The notes: generated by a model not told the origin, from the letters alone. 64,000 bases of DNA from Tateyamaria omphalii (GCF_001969365.1 NZ_CP019312.1:2480001-2544000); one strand, 5' to 3'. Numbered from the stretch's first letter, positions 54,201 to 61,774 are shown. Made by a program: numbers and translations.

Positions 54201-54416
54201 GAAAACAAAGTGGTAATGGCCCAGGTGGAGGAAAACTCAAAGGAACAAGCGTTGAAAGGCAACCTGCCGGGTACGGTGGAGGCGGCGGTGGCGCGAGCAA
54301 TGTCATCGCATACTTCCCTCGCAAAATTGCTGCTCAAGTCTGACAAGCAAGGCCTCGGGCTGCTGTATCCAGTGATCTATGACATGCTGAAGCGTGGTGA
54401 AGGGATCGAGCTTTAG
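51213..54416 (+). CDS. hsdR: Type I restriction endonuclease subunit HsdR
   Basis: 1067 residues; ATG overlapping hsdS by four bases. The N-terminal nuclease domain contains VMFLNGLPLATVELKTDF, with the E-x-K of the PD-(D/E)xK site. The SF2 translocase follows: Walker A EHSAGSGKTST near residue 307, DEAH box VIIDEAHTSQ, motif III FAFTATPKH, and motif VI FSRLNRTFPGKDQ. The C-terminal helical region should dock on HsdM/HsdS. No disruption is seen, so the system looks complete. Confidence 0.96.
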   Translation: MSDLHHEKHLEAYIVEKLRAQGWLVGTTDGYDADRSLYPADLEDWLKATQAAKWERLEAMNGAKTQDKVASRLEAALEKHGTLHVLRRGFDIAGAGHLDMSEAAPEDQRNATTLRNYAANRLRVVPQLKYHPGRALAIDLVMFLNGLPLATVELKTDFTQSVEHAKAQYRRDRAPVDGGRKHPLLTFKRGAIVHFAMSDSEIWMATKLAAEDTFFLPFNRGHDGHGGNPPRDDGEYPVAYFWEDICRPDAFLRIFHSFVYVEKKEVVDLRGNWTTKETLIFPRFHQLDAVNKMIADARANGPGQAYLCEHSAGSGKTSTIAWTAHDLIKLRSDEGKPVFDAAIIVTDRNVLDGQLQDAVQQIDHQAGLIAAIDGDTSSKSKSEQLTEAMMNGTPIIVVTIQTFPFAMEAILTERSLSDKSFAVIIDEAHTSQTGNTASKLQATLALSSKSDMADMTIEDILAEIQKSRKRPANVSHFAFTATPKHSTMMLFGRPADPQRPAGDDNLPASFHKYEMRQAIDEGFILDVLRGYVPYKTAFNLGQELVDEKRVDGKAAKRALAAWMTLHPTNVTQKVRFIMEHFTANVAHLLDGKAKAMVVTSSRAAAVRYKRAFDAFIADNPAYAEIRALVAFSGKLSGQEVAHANDEQLGGDTFVVEDDAEFTEANMNPDVKSQDLRHAFDRPEYRVMLVANKFQTGFDQPKLVAMYVDKKIANAVEIVQTFSRLNRTFPGKDQTFIVDFVNDPESVQAAFAQYDSGAKIEEVQNLDVIYDMKDQLDAQGIYDDGHVNRFRIARYQTAAAFNAEGETEHKAMYAATQEPTDAYNARLKSLREAAQYAEDAFETARVSGNSDGMKRADHDREQVAEAIGQMTEFKAGLSRFARTYSYIAQLIDLGDPDLENFAAFAKLLANRLDGVPPENVDLRGITLTGYEIKDRDASHETVQPDVLKPIGAGGSPAPGAVPVYIQEIIERLNCIFGEATPIEDQVIFVNQIAAIAAENKVVMAQVEENSKEQALKGNLPGTVEAAVARAMSSHTSLAKLLLKSDKQGLGLLYPVIYDMLKRGEGIEL

Positions 54417-54834
54417 GTCAAGGCAAAGACTAGGCAACGGACACGAGCTACGTTAGGCAGACATTCATGCTGTGGACAGCGAATGGCGGTTTGGAGCCCA
54501 GACTCACCGATGCTGCGGGTGACACGAACGGCAGCTACAGTTGCCTAAGCCGACAATCGAGATCGTGAAGGAATGCGCTATCCCCTCTCTGTCCGGTCGG
54601 TAGTAGACCCAGTTCTTGATCTACTTCTAGGTCTCAAACCCGGCCTGCGCGAGCTTTTGCATGAGCGCAGGCCATTGTCGTTGCCGGATTAAGGCGGCAG
54701 AAACCTCGCAAAACCCGGGTTAGTTTCGCCTTGGGTTTTCGTCCCAACTAACTGACTGATCTCCCATGAGGCGGTGCGGATTGGCGGGATCGACCGTCTA
54801 TGGCGCGTCTGTTCTGTCAGGGGGATATTATACA
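54417..54834. other. Gene-free junction between restriction system and metal island
   Basis: No gene found in 418 bases; no clear terminator for hsdR or for the divergent mercury genes. Sequence character is mixed and could hold decayed mobile-element ends; no repeat pair was identified. Confidence 0.4.
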
Positions 54835-55059
54835 CTAACCGCAGCAGGAGTTTCCTTCCTGGATCGGCGGGCAGGCGATGGTGCCATAGGAGCAGTACAC
54901 GCAACAGTCTCCGGGTTCCGGTTTCAGCACCGCTTTGCAAGACGCGCATTCATAGAACCACTGGCAGGCGTCGGTCGGCATGATTTCGTCGGCGGTATGA
55001 CCGCATTTGGGACAGGTAATCGTGGATTGGAGGGTCACTTCGTTCGTCTGCGTCGCCAT
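54835..55059 (-). CDS. GDCCVxC-domain protein of the mercury operon
   Basis: 74 residues, cysteine-rich: TCPKCGHTADE, FYECASCKAVLKP, then the naming motif GDCCVYCSYGTIACPP, and a CCG end. Proteins with this motif are frequent in mer and related metal operons, with an assumed metal-binding role. The start lies inside the end of merF (25-bp overlap), so it is co-translated and is the last gene of a merT-merF-GDCCVxC operon. Confidence 0.85.
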   Translation of the reverse strand: MATQTNEVTLQSTITCPKCGHTADEIMPTDACQWFYECASCKAVLKPEPGDCCVYCSYGTIACPPIQEGNSCCG

Positions 55060-55244
55060 AGTGCATATCCTGTCAGTATGAGAAATCCTGCCAAAATCGG
55101 AAGCAGCACATCATCCCGATAGACGTAGCCGAGCGCGCCGCTGATCCCGAGAAGCGAAAACAGCCACGGCAAAAAAGGTGTAAGGCAGCACACTGCTGCC
55201 AACCCGGCTCCGCCGAGGCCCACGGGCAGAAGCCGGCCCTTCAT
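55035..55244 (-). CDS. merF: Mercury transporter MerF
   Basis: 69 residues with two membrane helices. The first has the vicinal Cys pair AVCCLTPFLPWLF that carries Hg(II) across the inner membrane, as in MerF. A short basic end RRRRTK faces the cytoplasm. The ATG at 55244 overlaps the merT stop by four bases; a longer open frame upstream is not used. Confidence 0.88.
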   Translation of the reverse strand: MKGRLLPVGLGGAGLAAVCCLTPFLPWLFSLLGISGALGYVYRDDVLLPILAGFLILTGYALWRRRRTK

Positions 55245-55624
55245 CGTGTTTGTCTCCACAGGGCAAACATCGTGCGTACCGCGTCTTCTTCCCAAAGGGG
55301 CGAACTGGCTGTGAGGGCGAAGGCAACCGTTGTGAAGCCCAATATGACGACCGTTGAGCGTTCGCGGCTGGCGCAGCTCCAACGCGTCCACAGCCGGAAA
55401 CAGCCCCAGGCCAGAACCAACCCGACAATCACCAAAATCTCAATGCGATAGGCAACAAACGGACCGAGCATGGTGAGCCAGGTGCCGCCCAGGCCAATTA
55501 TCGACAACCCAATGGGCAAGACACAGCAGGACGCACTGAGCAAAGCAAGAAATCCAGCACCGCCAATCAAAAGGCTGTTCGGTCCCTTGGCGCTGTCATG
55601 AAGTGTTTCGGTATTCGACATCAT
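55241..55624 (-). CDS. merT: Mercuric transporter MerT
   Basis: 127 residues, three membrane segments. The first carries the SASCCVLPIGLS Cys pair typical of MerT. No merP gene for the periplasmic partner is present, and merF follows directly. It imports Hg(II) for intracellular handling. The gene is divergent from merR and lies behind a MerR-type promoter with a long spacer. A second ATG one codon later could be the true start. Confidence 0.88.
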   Translation of the reverse strand: MMSNTETLHDSAKGPNSLLIGGAGFLALLSASCCVLPIGLSIIGLGGTWLTMLGPFVAYRIEILVIVGLVLAWGCFRLWTRWSCASRERSTVVILGFTTVAFALTASSPLWEEDAVRTMFALWRQTR

Positions 55625-55629
55625 GGTCG

Positions 55630-55662
55630 GTTATATGCATCCTGTAGTTACTACAGGAGCAA
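55630..55662 (-). promoter_or_regulatory. MerR-type promoter/operator for merT
   Basis: The palindrome TCCTGTAGTTACTACAGGA (55640-55658) lies between merR and merT. On the minus strand TTGCTC serves as -35 and CATATA (19-bp spacer) or TATAAC (21-bp spacer) as -10. Long spacers with a dyad between the boxes are the hallmark of promoters untwisted by MerR proteins. Confidence 0.75.
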
Positions 55663-55677
55663 GCGGAGAAAGATCAC

Positions 55678-56073
55678 ATGGTTGCGATTGGTGAAGCATC
55701 CCGTTTGAGTGGCGTCTCGATAGAAGCGATCCGTTACTACGAGCGCGAGGGGATCATCTCGAAAGCGGGACGGACGGCAGCTGGACGTCGAACATACTCA
55801 GACACGGAGATATCGGAGCTTCGCTTCATCAAACGCTGCCGCGACCTCGGGTTCTCGATCCACGATGCTGTTGCGCTGCGAAGCCTGGCTCATGAGCCAG
55901 CAGGCGCGTGTGAAACGGTAGAGCAGCTTGGACGCAAACATCTCTCGGAAGTTCAAGCCAAGCTGGCAGAGCTTCTGCAGCTAGAGAGTGCCTTAGTCGA
56001 GTTGGTCGCAAACTGCGAAAAAGGCCGCCGCGACTGCCCGATGCTCGACGCGCTCATGGGTCAAAATCCATAG
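55678..56073 (+). CDS. merR: Mercury-responsive MerR regulator
   Basis: 131 residues. The N-terminal HTH reads IGEASRLSGVSIEAIRYYER. Cys78, Cys113 and Cys120 correspond in position to the three Hg(II)-binding cysteines of MerR (HEPAGACET and NCEKGRRDCPML); Cys54 is extra. It is divergent from merT and has GGAGAAAGA before the ATG. It should repress and, with Hg(II), activate the merT promoter. Confidence 0.88.
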   Translation: MVAIGEASRLSGVSIEAIRYYEREGIISKAGRTAAGRRTYSDTEISELRFIKRCRDLGFSIHDAVALRSLAHEPAGACETVEQLGRKHLSEVQAKLAELLQLESALVELVANCEKGRRDCPMLDALMGQNP

Positions 56074-56097
56074 GTTCTTGTGAGAGAGTTTTGTCCG

Positions 56098-56952
56098 CTA
56101 TCCTTGATTCTCTGCCAAGTCACTCCGCGCGTCGCGGATGATCATCCACGACGAATGCAGGAACAGCCCTGCAATTGCGAAGGCCACAATTAGGTCGGGC
56201 CAGGCGCTTCCAAGCCATGCGACCAGTCCGGCGGCGATCACCACGGCGAGGTTGCCGATGGCGTCGTTGCGGGAGAACAGCCAGACCGCCCGCATGTTTG
56301 CGTCCCCCTTACGGTGTTTCAGGAGCGGCAGGACCGCAAGGATGTTCACGATCAACGCGCCCACTGCGAAGGCTCCCATCAACCCGGCTTCGGGCGTCGT
56401 CTGATTGAGAACGCGCCAAAGCGTGCTGCCCACAACGCCAAGGCCCAGAAACCCCAGAAACACGCCCTGGATCATCGCCGACCGCGCCCGCCATATCAGG
56501 CTCCAGCCGATGGCGAGCAGACCCAGAAAGGTGATCGCGCCATCACCCAGAAAATCGAGCGCGTCCGCCTTCAAAGCCTGCGACCCGGACAGGAACCCGC
56601 CGAACATCTCGACCGCGCCGTAGCCGAGATTGAGCAGGACCACGATCCAGAGGGCGCGGCGATAACTCGGGTCCTTGTAGGCCGGATCGGAGGATGTGTC
56701 GCCGTCCTCGATCTTCTCAAAGCCGTAGCCGGTCGCATCGAGCGCGGGCCGCACCTTCGACAAGTCACCCTCCGCGATCCGCAATGTCATGACGTGGGTC
56801 GCGGCAGACACCTTCACATCGCTGGTCGCCACGCCCGCAGACCGGGCCGCGCGCTCGATCTCGGCGGCGTCCTTGGCGCAGTCCATGCCCTGCACCCGCA
56901 TCCGGATCGGTGAGGATGCCGTAGGCAACGTGCTGTTCTCGGCCTGGCTCAT
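56098..56952 (-). CDS. CDF-family cation exporter with N-terminal HMA-like domain
   Basis: 284 residues. Residues about 15-85 form a heavy-metal-associated-type domain with MRVQGMDCAKDAAEIERA; the second Cys of the usual CxxC is missing. From about 95 a cation diffusion facilitator core follows, with the metal-site motif LKADALDFLGDGA in place of HxxxD patterns, and a second FSRNDAIGN motif. No His-rich loop is present. It pairs with the ArsR-type sensor gene, whose start lies about 60 bp away on the other strand. Substrate is uncertain; Cd, Zn, Co or Pb are possible. Confidence 0.82.
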   Translation of the reverse strand: MSQAENSTLPTASSPIRMRVQGMDCAKDAAEIERAARSAGVATSDVKVSAATHVMTLRIAEGDLSKVRPALDATGYGFEKIEDGDTSSDPAYKDPSYRRALWIVVLLNLGYGAVEMFGGFLSGSQALKADALDFLGDGAITFLGLLAIGWSLIWRARSAMIQGVFLGFLGLGVVGSTLWRVLNQTTPEAGLMGAFAVGALIVNILAVLPLLKHRKGDANMRAVWLFSRNDAIGNLAVVIAAGLVAWLGSAWPDLIVAFAIAGLFLHSSWMIIRDARSDLAENQG

Positions 56953-57015
56953 GTGCGATCCTCTTCGAGGTGGTAAGCGAAAGGGTTAGCCGCTGACGTA
57001 TCAGTGGATAATGAT

Positions 57016-57366
57016 ATGATGACGAACGACGCGCAAGGCGATCTTTTGGCAGCCGACGCTTTGGAACTGCGGGCAAAGCTCTTCCGGGGTCTCGGCGATC
57101 CCAGCCGTCTGGCGATCCTTGATGCGCTGGTATCAGGCGAACGCAACGTGCAGGAAATTGTCGGACATACTGGGTTGGGTCAGCCGAACGTCTCGAACCA
57201 TCTGCGCTGCCTTCTCGACTGCGGGCTGGTTAGCCGCCGCAGCGAAGGTCGGTTCGTTCGGTATCGGCTTGCTGACGGACGGATTGCCGGTCTCGTCAAA
57301 GATGCGGATCGGCTTCTTGCCGCGACAGCCACCGGACTCGACAACTGCAAGCGCTACACAGAGTAG
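57016..57366 (+). CDS. ArsR/SmtB-family metal sensor, CmtR-like
   Basis: About 116 residues. Winged HTH with KLFRGLGDPSRLAILDALV and GQPNVSNHLRCLLDCGLV. Cys65 and Cys69 in the recognition helix plus Cys111 near the end match the Cys arrangement of CmtR, which senses Cd(II)/Pb(II). It is divergent from the HMA-CDF exporter and probably represses it. Starts at GTG 57004 or ATG 57019 are also possible; no strong ribosome site decides. Confidence 0.85.
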   Translation: MMTNDAQGDLLAADALELRAKLFRGLGDPSRLAILDALVSGERNVQEIVGHTGLGQPNVSNHLRCLLDCGLVSRRSEGRFVRYRLADGRIAGLVKDADRLLAATATGLDNCKRYTE

Positions 57367-57370
57367 GTGT

Positions 57371-58306
57371 TCATCCGTGCCGCTCCTCGCCATGCCCGCG
57401 CCCGCCGAACTCGGACGGCTCGTCGCAAGCGTGGCGCGCACATTCCAGCTCAAGCGTCGTGTGCTCGATGTCGAACCGGTCGGCGAGTGTCGTCTTGATC
57501 CTATCTTTCACTGAGTCGGCGTCGTTCCAGCGGCCCTCTGCGATGACGACATGCGCGTCTAGTGCCGCACGGTGTTCGTCCATCTGCCAGAAATGCGCGT
57601 GGTGTATGCCCGTCACGCCGTCGACACCGCGCACGGTCTCCAAAACCGCCTCCGTCTCGATCTCGGGCGGCGAGCCGAGCATCAGTATACGGATCACGGG
57701 TCCGATCTCCCGGAACGATTGCCACAGGATGTAGCCCGCGATCAGCACCGTCACGAGCGGGTCGATCAGCCGCCAGTCGTAGAGCAGGATCAGCGTCCCC
57801 GCGACAATCACCGCGACGGAGCCGAGCGCGTCGGCGACGTTGTGCAGGAACGCCGCGCGGATGTTCACGCTGGATTTGGACATGGCGTAGGTCAGCGCCG
57901 CCGTCACCGCGTCCACAATCAGCGCGATCCCGGCGATGATGACGATCAGCCACCCCTCGACCGGCTGCGGATCGGCGAAGCGCATTGCAGCCTCGTAGAG
58001 CAGGTAAAGGCCGATCACGATCAGCGTGGTGTAGTTGATGAGCGCTGCAACGACCTCGACCCGACCGTAACCGAACGTCATGTCGGCATCGCGGGGTCGC
58101 CGCGCGATCTTCCGAGCCGCGAAGGCGATGATAAGCGAGATCGCATCGGAGAAGTTGTGCAGCGCGTCGGCGATCAGGGCGAGTGAGCCGGAAACGATGC
58201 CGCCGACGATCTGAGCAACCGTCAGGCCCATATTGACTGCGATGGCGGCGAAGACCCGGCGATCGCCCGCTTCCGGATCGACGTGATGATGATGGCCGTG
58301 GCCCAT
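57371..58306 (-). CDS. czcD: CzcD-like CDF-family cation exporter
   Basis: 311 residues, six membrane segments. The His-rich N-terminus MGHGHHHHVD and the metal-site motif LIADALHNFSDA are present, followed by the second motif FLHNVADALGS. The cytoplasmic C-terminal domain (about 210-300) has GIHHAHFWQMDEHRAALDAH. It exports Zn(II), Cd(II) or similar ions by proton antiport. It converges with the ArsR-type gene and is divergent from the MerR-type gene at 58381, with a MerR-type promoter in between. Confidence 0.92.
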   Translation of the reverse strand: MGHGHHHHVDPEAGDRRVFAAIAVNMGLTVAQIVGGIVSGSLALIADALHNFSDAISLIIAFAARKIARRPRDADMTFGYGRVEVVAALINYTTLIVIGLYLLYEAAMRFADPQPVEGWLIVIIAGIALIVDAVTAALTYAMSKSSVNIRAAFLHNVADALGSVAVIVAGTLILLYDWRLIDPLVTVLIAGYILWQSFREIGPVIRILMLGSPPEIETEAVLETVRGVDGVTGIHHAHFWQMDEHRAALDAHVVIAEGRWNDADSVKDRIKTTLADRFDIEHTTLELECARHACDEPSEFGGRGHGEERHG

Positions 58307-58341
58307 GACGGCGGCTCCTTTCGATTCGTATCGTTACAGGG

Positions 58342-58372
58342 TAGATACGATCTACAGCGACTGTAGGTTCAA
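58342..58372 (-). promoter_or_regulatory. MerR-type promoter for the CzcD-like exporter
   Basis: On the minus strand -35 TTGAAC (58372-58367) and -10 TATCTA (58347-58342) are separated by exactly 19 bp, and the spacer contains the dyad CTACAG-TCG-CTGTAG. This over-long spacer with a centred dyad is the standard MerR-family target. Confidence 0.8.
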
Positions 58373-58380
58373 GGGGCGAC

Positions 58381-58830
58381 ATGAAAGAATATTCCATCGG
58401 GCAGATGTCGCGCCGGACGGGCGTGAAGGTCACCACGATCCGCTACTACGAAAGCCGGGGTCTGATCCCGTCGCCCGCGCGCACAACAGGCGGGCAGCGG
58501 CGATACGACGAAGCGGCGCTCGAACGGCTTGCCTTCCTGCGTCACGCGCGGGAACTGGGCTTTGGTCTCGATGACATCTCCGATTTGATGGCATTGGCAG
58601 AAGCACCGTCAGAGGCCTGCGCCCCCGCCCATGAGATCGCGCGCAAGCAGCTCGCGGCGGTGGACCGGCGGCTGTCCATCCTCGCGCAGCTTCGCGAAGA
58701 GCTGGTGCGGATGGCTGACGCGGATGATCCGGGCCATGCCGGGAAGTGCCGCGTCATCGAGGTTCTGGGGGATCACCGGCTCTGTATCGGTGCGCACGAC
58801 CTGCCTGGCGAAACTTCTCAAATGTCATGA
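58381..58830 (+). CDS. MerR-family metal-responsive regulator
   Basis: 149 residues. HTH YSIGQMSRRTGVKVTTIRYYE, then the coiled dimerisation helix. Cys80, Cys123 and Cys135 (SEACAPAHE, GKCRVIEVL, HRLCIG) are placed as in Zn/Cd/Pb-sensing members such as CadR/ZntR. It is divergent from the CzcD-like exporter, whose promoter has the MerR-type 19-bp spacer. The start codon follows GGGGCGAC. It converges with the Crp/Fnr gene; their stops are about one base apart. Confidence 0.88.
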   Translation: MKEYSIGQMSRRTGVKVTTIRYYESRGLIPSPARTTGGQRRYDEAALERLAFLRHARELGFGLDDISDLMALAEAPSEACAPAHEIARKQLAAVDRRLSILAQLREELVRMADADDPGHAGKCRVIEVLGDHRLCIGAHDLPGETSQMS

Positions 58831-58831
58831 G

Positions 58832-59359
58832 TTACCGTCGCCGCGCCAACTCGCGATAAAGCGCCGGTGGTGACACGCCGATCTGTTCCGCGACCTTGAT
58901 CCACTCGCCTTTCTCCGGCTCTCCGTGAAGGTCAAGCCAAGCGTCCAGCCTGTCGGAGACGCGCCGCAAACGCAGTATCTCGACGCGCGCGCGCTGTGTC
59001 TGGACTTCTCGGGCGTGGGTTTCGACGAGGCTCAGGGCCGCATTCGGTTGATCGCACAAAGCCGACAGAAAGTCGGCACGGAGTATGGTTGCCACCTCGG
59101 CACGCGTTCGCGCAACCGCATCGCAATGGTAGGTTTCAGCTAACAGGGACGCCTCGGCCAGCGCAGCGCCCGCCGTCGCGATATGTAAGGTAAGTGAGGT
59201 TCCGTCTTTCATCGGACGTTCCAGCGCGACCGCGCCTTTGCGGACCAGATACATGCGGCTGACCCGATCCTCCCGTCGGAACAGGGTCTCTCCTTGCTCA
59301 AGGGCACGCTGAGGCGCGTTGTCGAATATATGCTGCCAGCCGGACATGATAGAAATCAT
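58832..59359 (-). CDS. Crp/Fnr-family regulator
   Basis: About 175 residues from an ATG at 59359 (59347 is possible; a longer frame upstream crosses the next promoter). The cyclic-nucleotide-binding-like beta barrel (about 20-110) contains GETLFRREDRVSRMYLVRKG. A dimer helix and short HTH follow (VAEQIGVSPPALYRELARRR). The FNR iron-sulfur cysteines are absent, and the cAMP site is not conserved, so the signal is unknown. It is divergent from the copper-type operon and probably regulates it. Confidence 0.82.
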   Translation of the reverse strand: MISIMSGWQHIFDNAPQRALEQGETLFRREDRVSRMYLVRKGAVALERPMKDGTSLTLHIATAGAALAEASLLAETYHCDAVARTRAEVATILRADFLSALCDQPNAALSLVETHAREVQTQRARVEILRLRRVSDRLDAWLDLHGEPEKGEWIKVAEQIGVSPPALYRELARRR

Positions 59360-59361
59360 AC

Positions 59362-59375
59362 GCGCTTTCAAGCGC
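59362..59375. promoter_or_regulatory. Inverted repeat upstream of the Crp/Fnr gene
   Basis: GCGCTT-TC-AAGCGC lies right before the Crp/Fnr start and 41 bases before the divergent secreted-protein gene. It is a candidate operator for the regulator or part of a shared promoter. Confidence 0.45.
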
Positions 59376-59415
59376 ATTCGGTAGGGTTTGATGGAGGCTC
59401 CAGCGAGGAATGAGA

Positions 59416-60003
59416 ATGCGAAGAAAGGTGATCTTAGCCGCAACGGCCATTTTGGGCGGCGCAGCCATTGCATTGGCACAGACAGCAAACTCGGATCACG
59501 GTGAGCCGATGGATCATGCGGCGCATGGCCGGGAAGGCCACGCTGGCAGCTTGACATTAACCGAACCGGGTCAGGGCGCATTCGCGGCGCTCTCCGAAGT
59601 GGTGCGTGTGCTGGAAGCCGATCCTGAAACCGATTGGTCTCGGGTCGATCTCGCGGGGCTGCGGGCGCATCTGGTCGATATGGACCGGCTGGTGTCGGAT
59701 GCTGTGGCGACGGAAACAGACCTGCCGGATGGGTTGTTGATGATGGCGACGGGCGATGCGGAAACGATTGCCACGCTGCGGCGCATGGTTCCGGCCCATG
59801 CCGTGCAACTTGCGCGAGATGACCGCTGGACAGTGGACGCAGCCGAAGTCGAAAACGGCGTCGAGCTGCGCGTCACCAGCGATGATCCCGGCGTTGTCGC
59901 CCGGATCACGGGACTAGGCTTCTTCGGCCTGATGGCGAGCCAGGACCATCACCGCGAACACCACCTGATGATGGCCCTGGGGGAAAACGCGCACGCCCAT
60001 TGA
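59416..60003 (+). CDS. Secreted His/Met-rich hypothetical protein
   Basis: About 195 residues. The ATG at 59416 is spaced properly from GAGGA at 59405; an ATG at 59410 is too close. A Sec signal ends in IALAQTA, giving a periplasmic product. The mature N-terminus is His/Met-rich (DHGEPMDHAAHGREGHA), as is the C-terminus (SQDHHREHHLMMALG, HAH), suggesting metal binding. The middle is a regular alpha/beta domain without known motif. It heads the copper-type operon. Confidence 0.75.
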   Translation: MRRKVILAATAILGGAAIALAQTANSDHGEPMDHAAHGREGHAGSLTLTEPGQGAFAALSEVVRVLEADPETDWSRVDLAGLRAHLVDMDRLVSDAVATETDLPDGLLMMATGDAETIATLRRMVPAHAVQLARDDRWTVDAAEVENGVELRVTSDDPGVVARITGLGFFGLMASQDHHREHHLMMALGENAHAH

Positions 60004-60071
60004 TGCCCGCGACAGGATGTATCGCGGGTTGCGGCTTGCAAATATCCGCATACCCCATGTAGGTATGTGGC

Positions 60072-60386
60072 ATGGGTTTGATCCGGCTACTTCTTGTCGT
60101 CTTGGTTGCGCTGTCCGCTTCGGTCTCCGGGGCGATGGACGCGGGCCATATGCCTGCTCCCGAGCATAGCCACGCGGCGATGGATAACATGATCAACGAT
60201 CAGCCCGTCTGCTGTTCGGAAAGCACCGAACGCTCCCCAACCTGCCATGCGCTTCCCGCACTGCTTCCCGGTGCGGGCCAACACGACGATGCCCCCGTGA
60301 CCTGCGAGGATGTCTTCACCGCCGCGAGTCTGTTGTTGACGGGCATCGAGCCGTCCGGCCCTCTCGATCCGCCACGCGCGGCGTGA
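60072..60386 (+). CDS. Small secreted His/Cys-containing protein
   Basis: 104 residues with a signal peptide (LIRLLLVVLVALSASVSGA). The mature part has HMPAPEHSHAAMDNM and two Cys-containing stretches (PVCCSESTERSPTCHALP and PVTCEDV). Not assigned to a family; metal handling in the periplasm is likely from composition and position. The ATG lies 68 bases after the previous stop. Confidence 0.65.
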   Translation: MGLIRLLLVVLVALSASVSGAMDAGHMPAPEHSHAAMDNMINDQPVCCSESTERSPTCHALPALLPGAGQHDDAPVTCEDVFTAASLLLTGIEPSGPLDPPRAA

Positions 60387-60477
60387 TGCCAGCCGCGTCC
60401 CCCGTGTCGCGGTCCCTTCGTTGCAATCACACCAGAACGGGCAGAGCCCGTGCGTATTTCTGTCGAGAGGAAAAGAC

Positions 60478-60972
60478 ATGAAACCGAACAAAACACTACT
60501 CGCCTTCACCCCTGCCGCCGCCCTTTCGCTTGGCCTCGCCTCCTTCGGCGCAGTCGGTATGGCCCATGCGGATGACCATTCCAGCATGGCCGATCATGGC
60601 ACGATGCACGTGACCAAAAGCCCGACCTGCGGCTGTTGCGGTGCCTGGGTCGCCTTGGCCCGCGAGGAAGGCTACGACATCGAGGTCACGGACACGCGCG
60701 ATGTGACCAGTGTGAAGCTGGAAAACGATGTGCCCGGCACGATGTGGTCGTGCCATACTGCGGTGATCGACGGCTATGTGGTCGAAGGCCATGTCCCGTT
60801 CCCGGCCCTCGCCAAGCTGCTCGAAGAACGCCCCGAGATTGACGGGATCGCGGTCCCCGGAATGCCCGGCGGCTCTCCCGGCATGGGGGATGATCTGACC
60901 GCGCGGTATGACGTGCTGGCCTTCGGTGGCGACGCCGGTGAGGGCGAGGTCTTCTACCAGGCCGGTCTGTGA
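60478..60972 (+). CDS. DUF411 metal-binding protein
   Basis: 164 residues with a signal peptide ending GMAHA. The DUF411 domain starts HVTKSPTCGCCGAWVALARE, with the conserved CGCC motif, and continues with NDVPGTMWSCHTAVIDGYVV and GHVPFPALAKLLEERPE. Members are found in copper and other metal resistance operons and are periplasmic. AGAGGAAAAG precedes the ATG. The cytochrome gene starts inside its last codons. Confidence 0.9.
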   Translation: MKPNKTLLAFTPAAALSLGLASFGAVGMAHADDHSSMADHGTMHVTKSPTCGCCGAWVALAREEGYDIEVTDTRDVTSVKLENDVPGTMWSCHTAVIDGYVVEGHVPFPALAKLLEERPEIDGIAVPGMPGGSPGMGDDLTARYDVLAFGGDAGEGEVFYQAGL

Positions 60973-61433
60973 ACCGGACGGTCGCGCTCGGTCTGGGGGT
61001 AGTGGTTCTTGCGGGAGCCGCTGCCCTCACCTTCGGGTGGGGCGCCTCGGCACCGGCCCGGACCGTGCTTATGCCGTCCGACCCGGACGTGGTGGCCCTT
61101 GGACAGACGATCTACTCCGAGAACTGCGCCTCCTGCCACGGCATGAGCCTCGAAGGTCAGCCGAACTGGCGCTCGCCCGGCCCCGACGGGCGGTTTCCCG
61201 CACCGCCCCACGATGAAACCGGACATACATGGCACCATGACGGCGACACGCTCTTCCGTCTGACCAAGTACGGAACCGGCGCTCTGATCGGCGATCCCGA
61301 CTACGAGTCCAACATGCCCGTCTATGAGAGCGTTCTGACCGACGACGAGATCATCGCAGTGCTCAGCTACATCAAATCGACATGGCCTGCGGACATGCGC
61401 GCACGCCACGACGAAATGGAGAACAGACAATGA
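60969..61433 (+). CDS. Membrane-anchored c-type cytochrome
   Basis: 154 residues, GTG start overlapping the previous gene by four bases. An uncleaved or cleaved hydrophobic N-terminus (VALGLGVVVLAGAAALTF) precedes a single heme site CASCH at 53-57; the distal ligand is likely the Met in ESNMPVYESVL. A mono-heme cytochrome c of this kind would pass electrons in the periplasm, possibly from the multicopper oxidase or in copper redox handling. Confidence 0.88.
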   Translation: MNRTVALGLGVVVLAGAAALTFGWGASAPARTVLMPSDPDVVALGQTIYSENCASCHGMSLEGQPNWRSPGPDGRFPAPPHDETGHTWHHDGDTLFRLTKYGTGALIGDPDYESNMPVYESVLTDDEIIAVLSYIKSTWPADMRARHDEMENRQ

Positions 61434-61774
61434 AGCAGATAATTCTGGCCCTCGCGGCCATACTGGCAACCGCGGCAGCCGCGCTGGCCCATTCGAAGGC
61501 CGAAGACACGACACCGGCGAAAGAGGCAACGGTTGAGACGGTCGAGGTCATCGAGCTGCGCTTCGATGATCCAATGCGTGTCACTGCGATCAGCCTCACG
61601 GGGCCGGACGGCGAGATGGAAATCACCCGCGAAACCGGCCTTGATCCAGTGACGGAGTTTCGGGCCATGCCGCCCGAAGATATGCCAGGCGGAGCCTACA
61701 CGGTCGATTGGCGTGGCCTGTCTTCTGATGGCCACCCGATGCAGGGCAGTTTCGACTTCACGGTCGCCGACTGA
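61430..61774 (+). CDS. copC: Copper resistance protein CopC
   Basis: 114 residues, overlapping the cytochrome by four bases. The signal peptide ends AAAALA, so the mature protein starts with His, the first Cu(II) ligand of CopC. The CopC beta barrel is seen in VEVIELRFDDPMRV, and the second-half PGGAYTVDWRGLSSDGHPMQ holds further ligands (Asp, His). It carries copper in the periplasm and hands it to CopD downstream. Confidence 0.9.
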   Translation: MKQIILALAAILATAAAALAHSKAEDTTPAKEATVETVEVIELRFDDPMRVTAISLTGPDGEMEITRETGLDPVTEFRAMPPEDMPGGAYTVDWRGLSSDGHPMQGSFDFTVAD

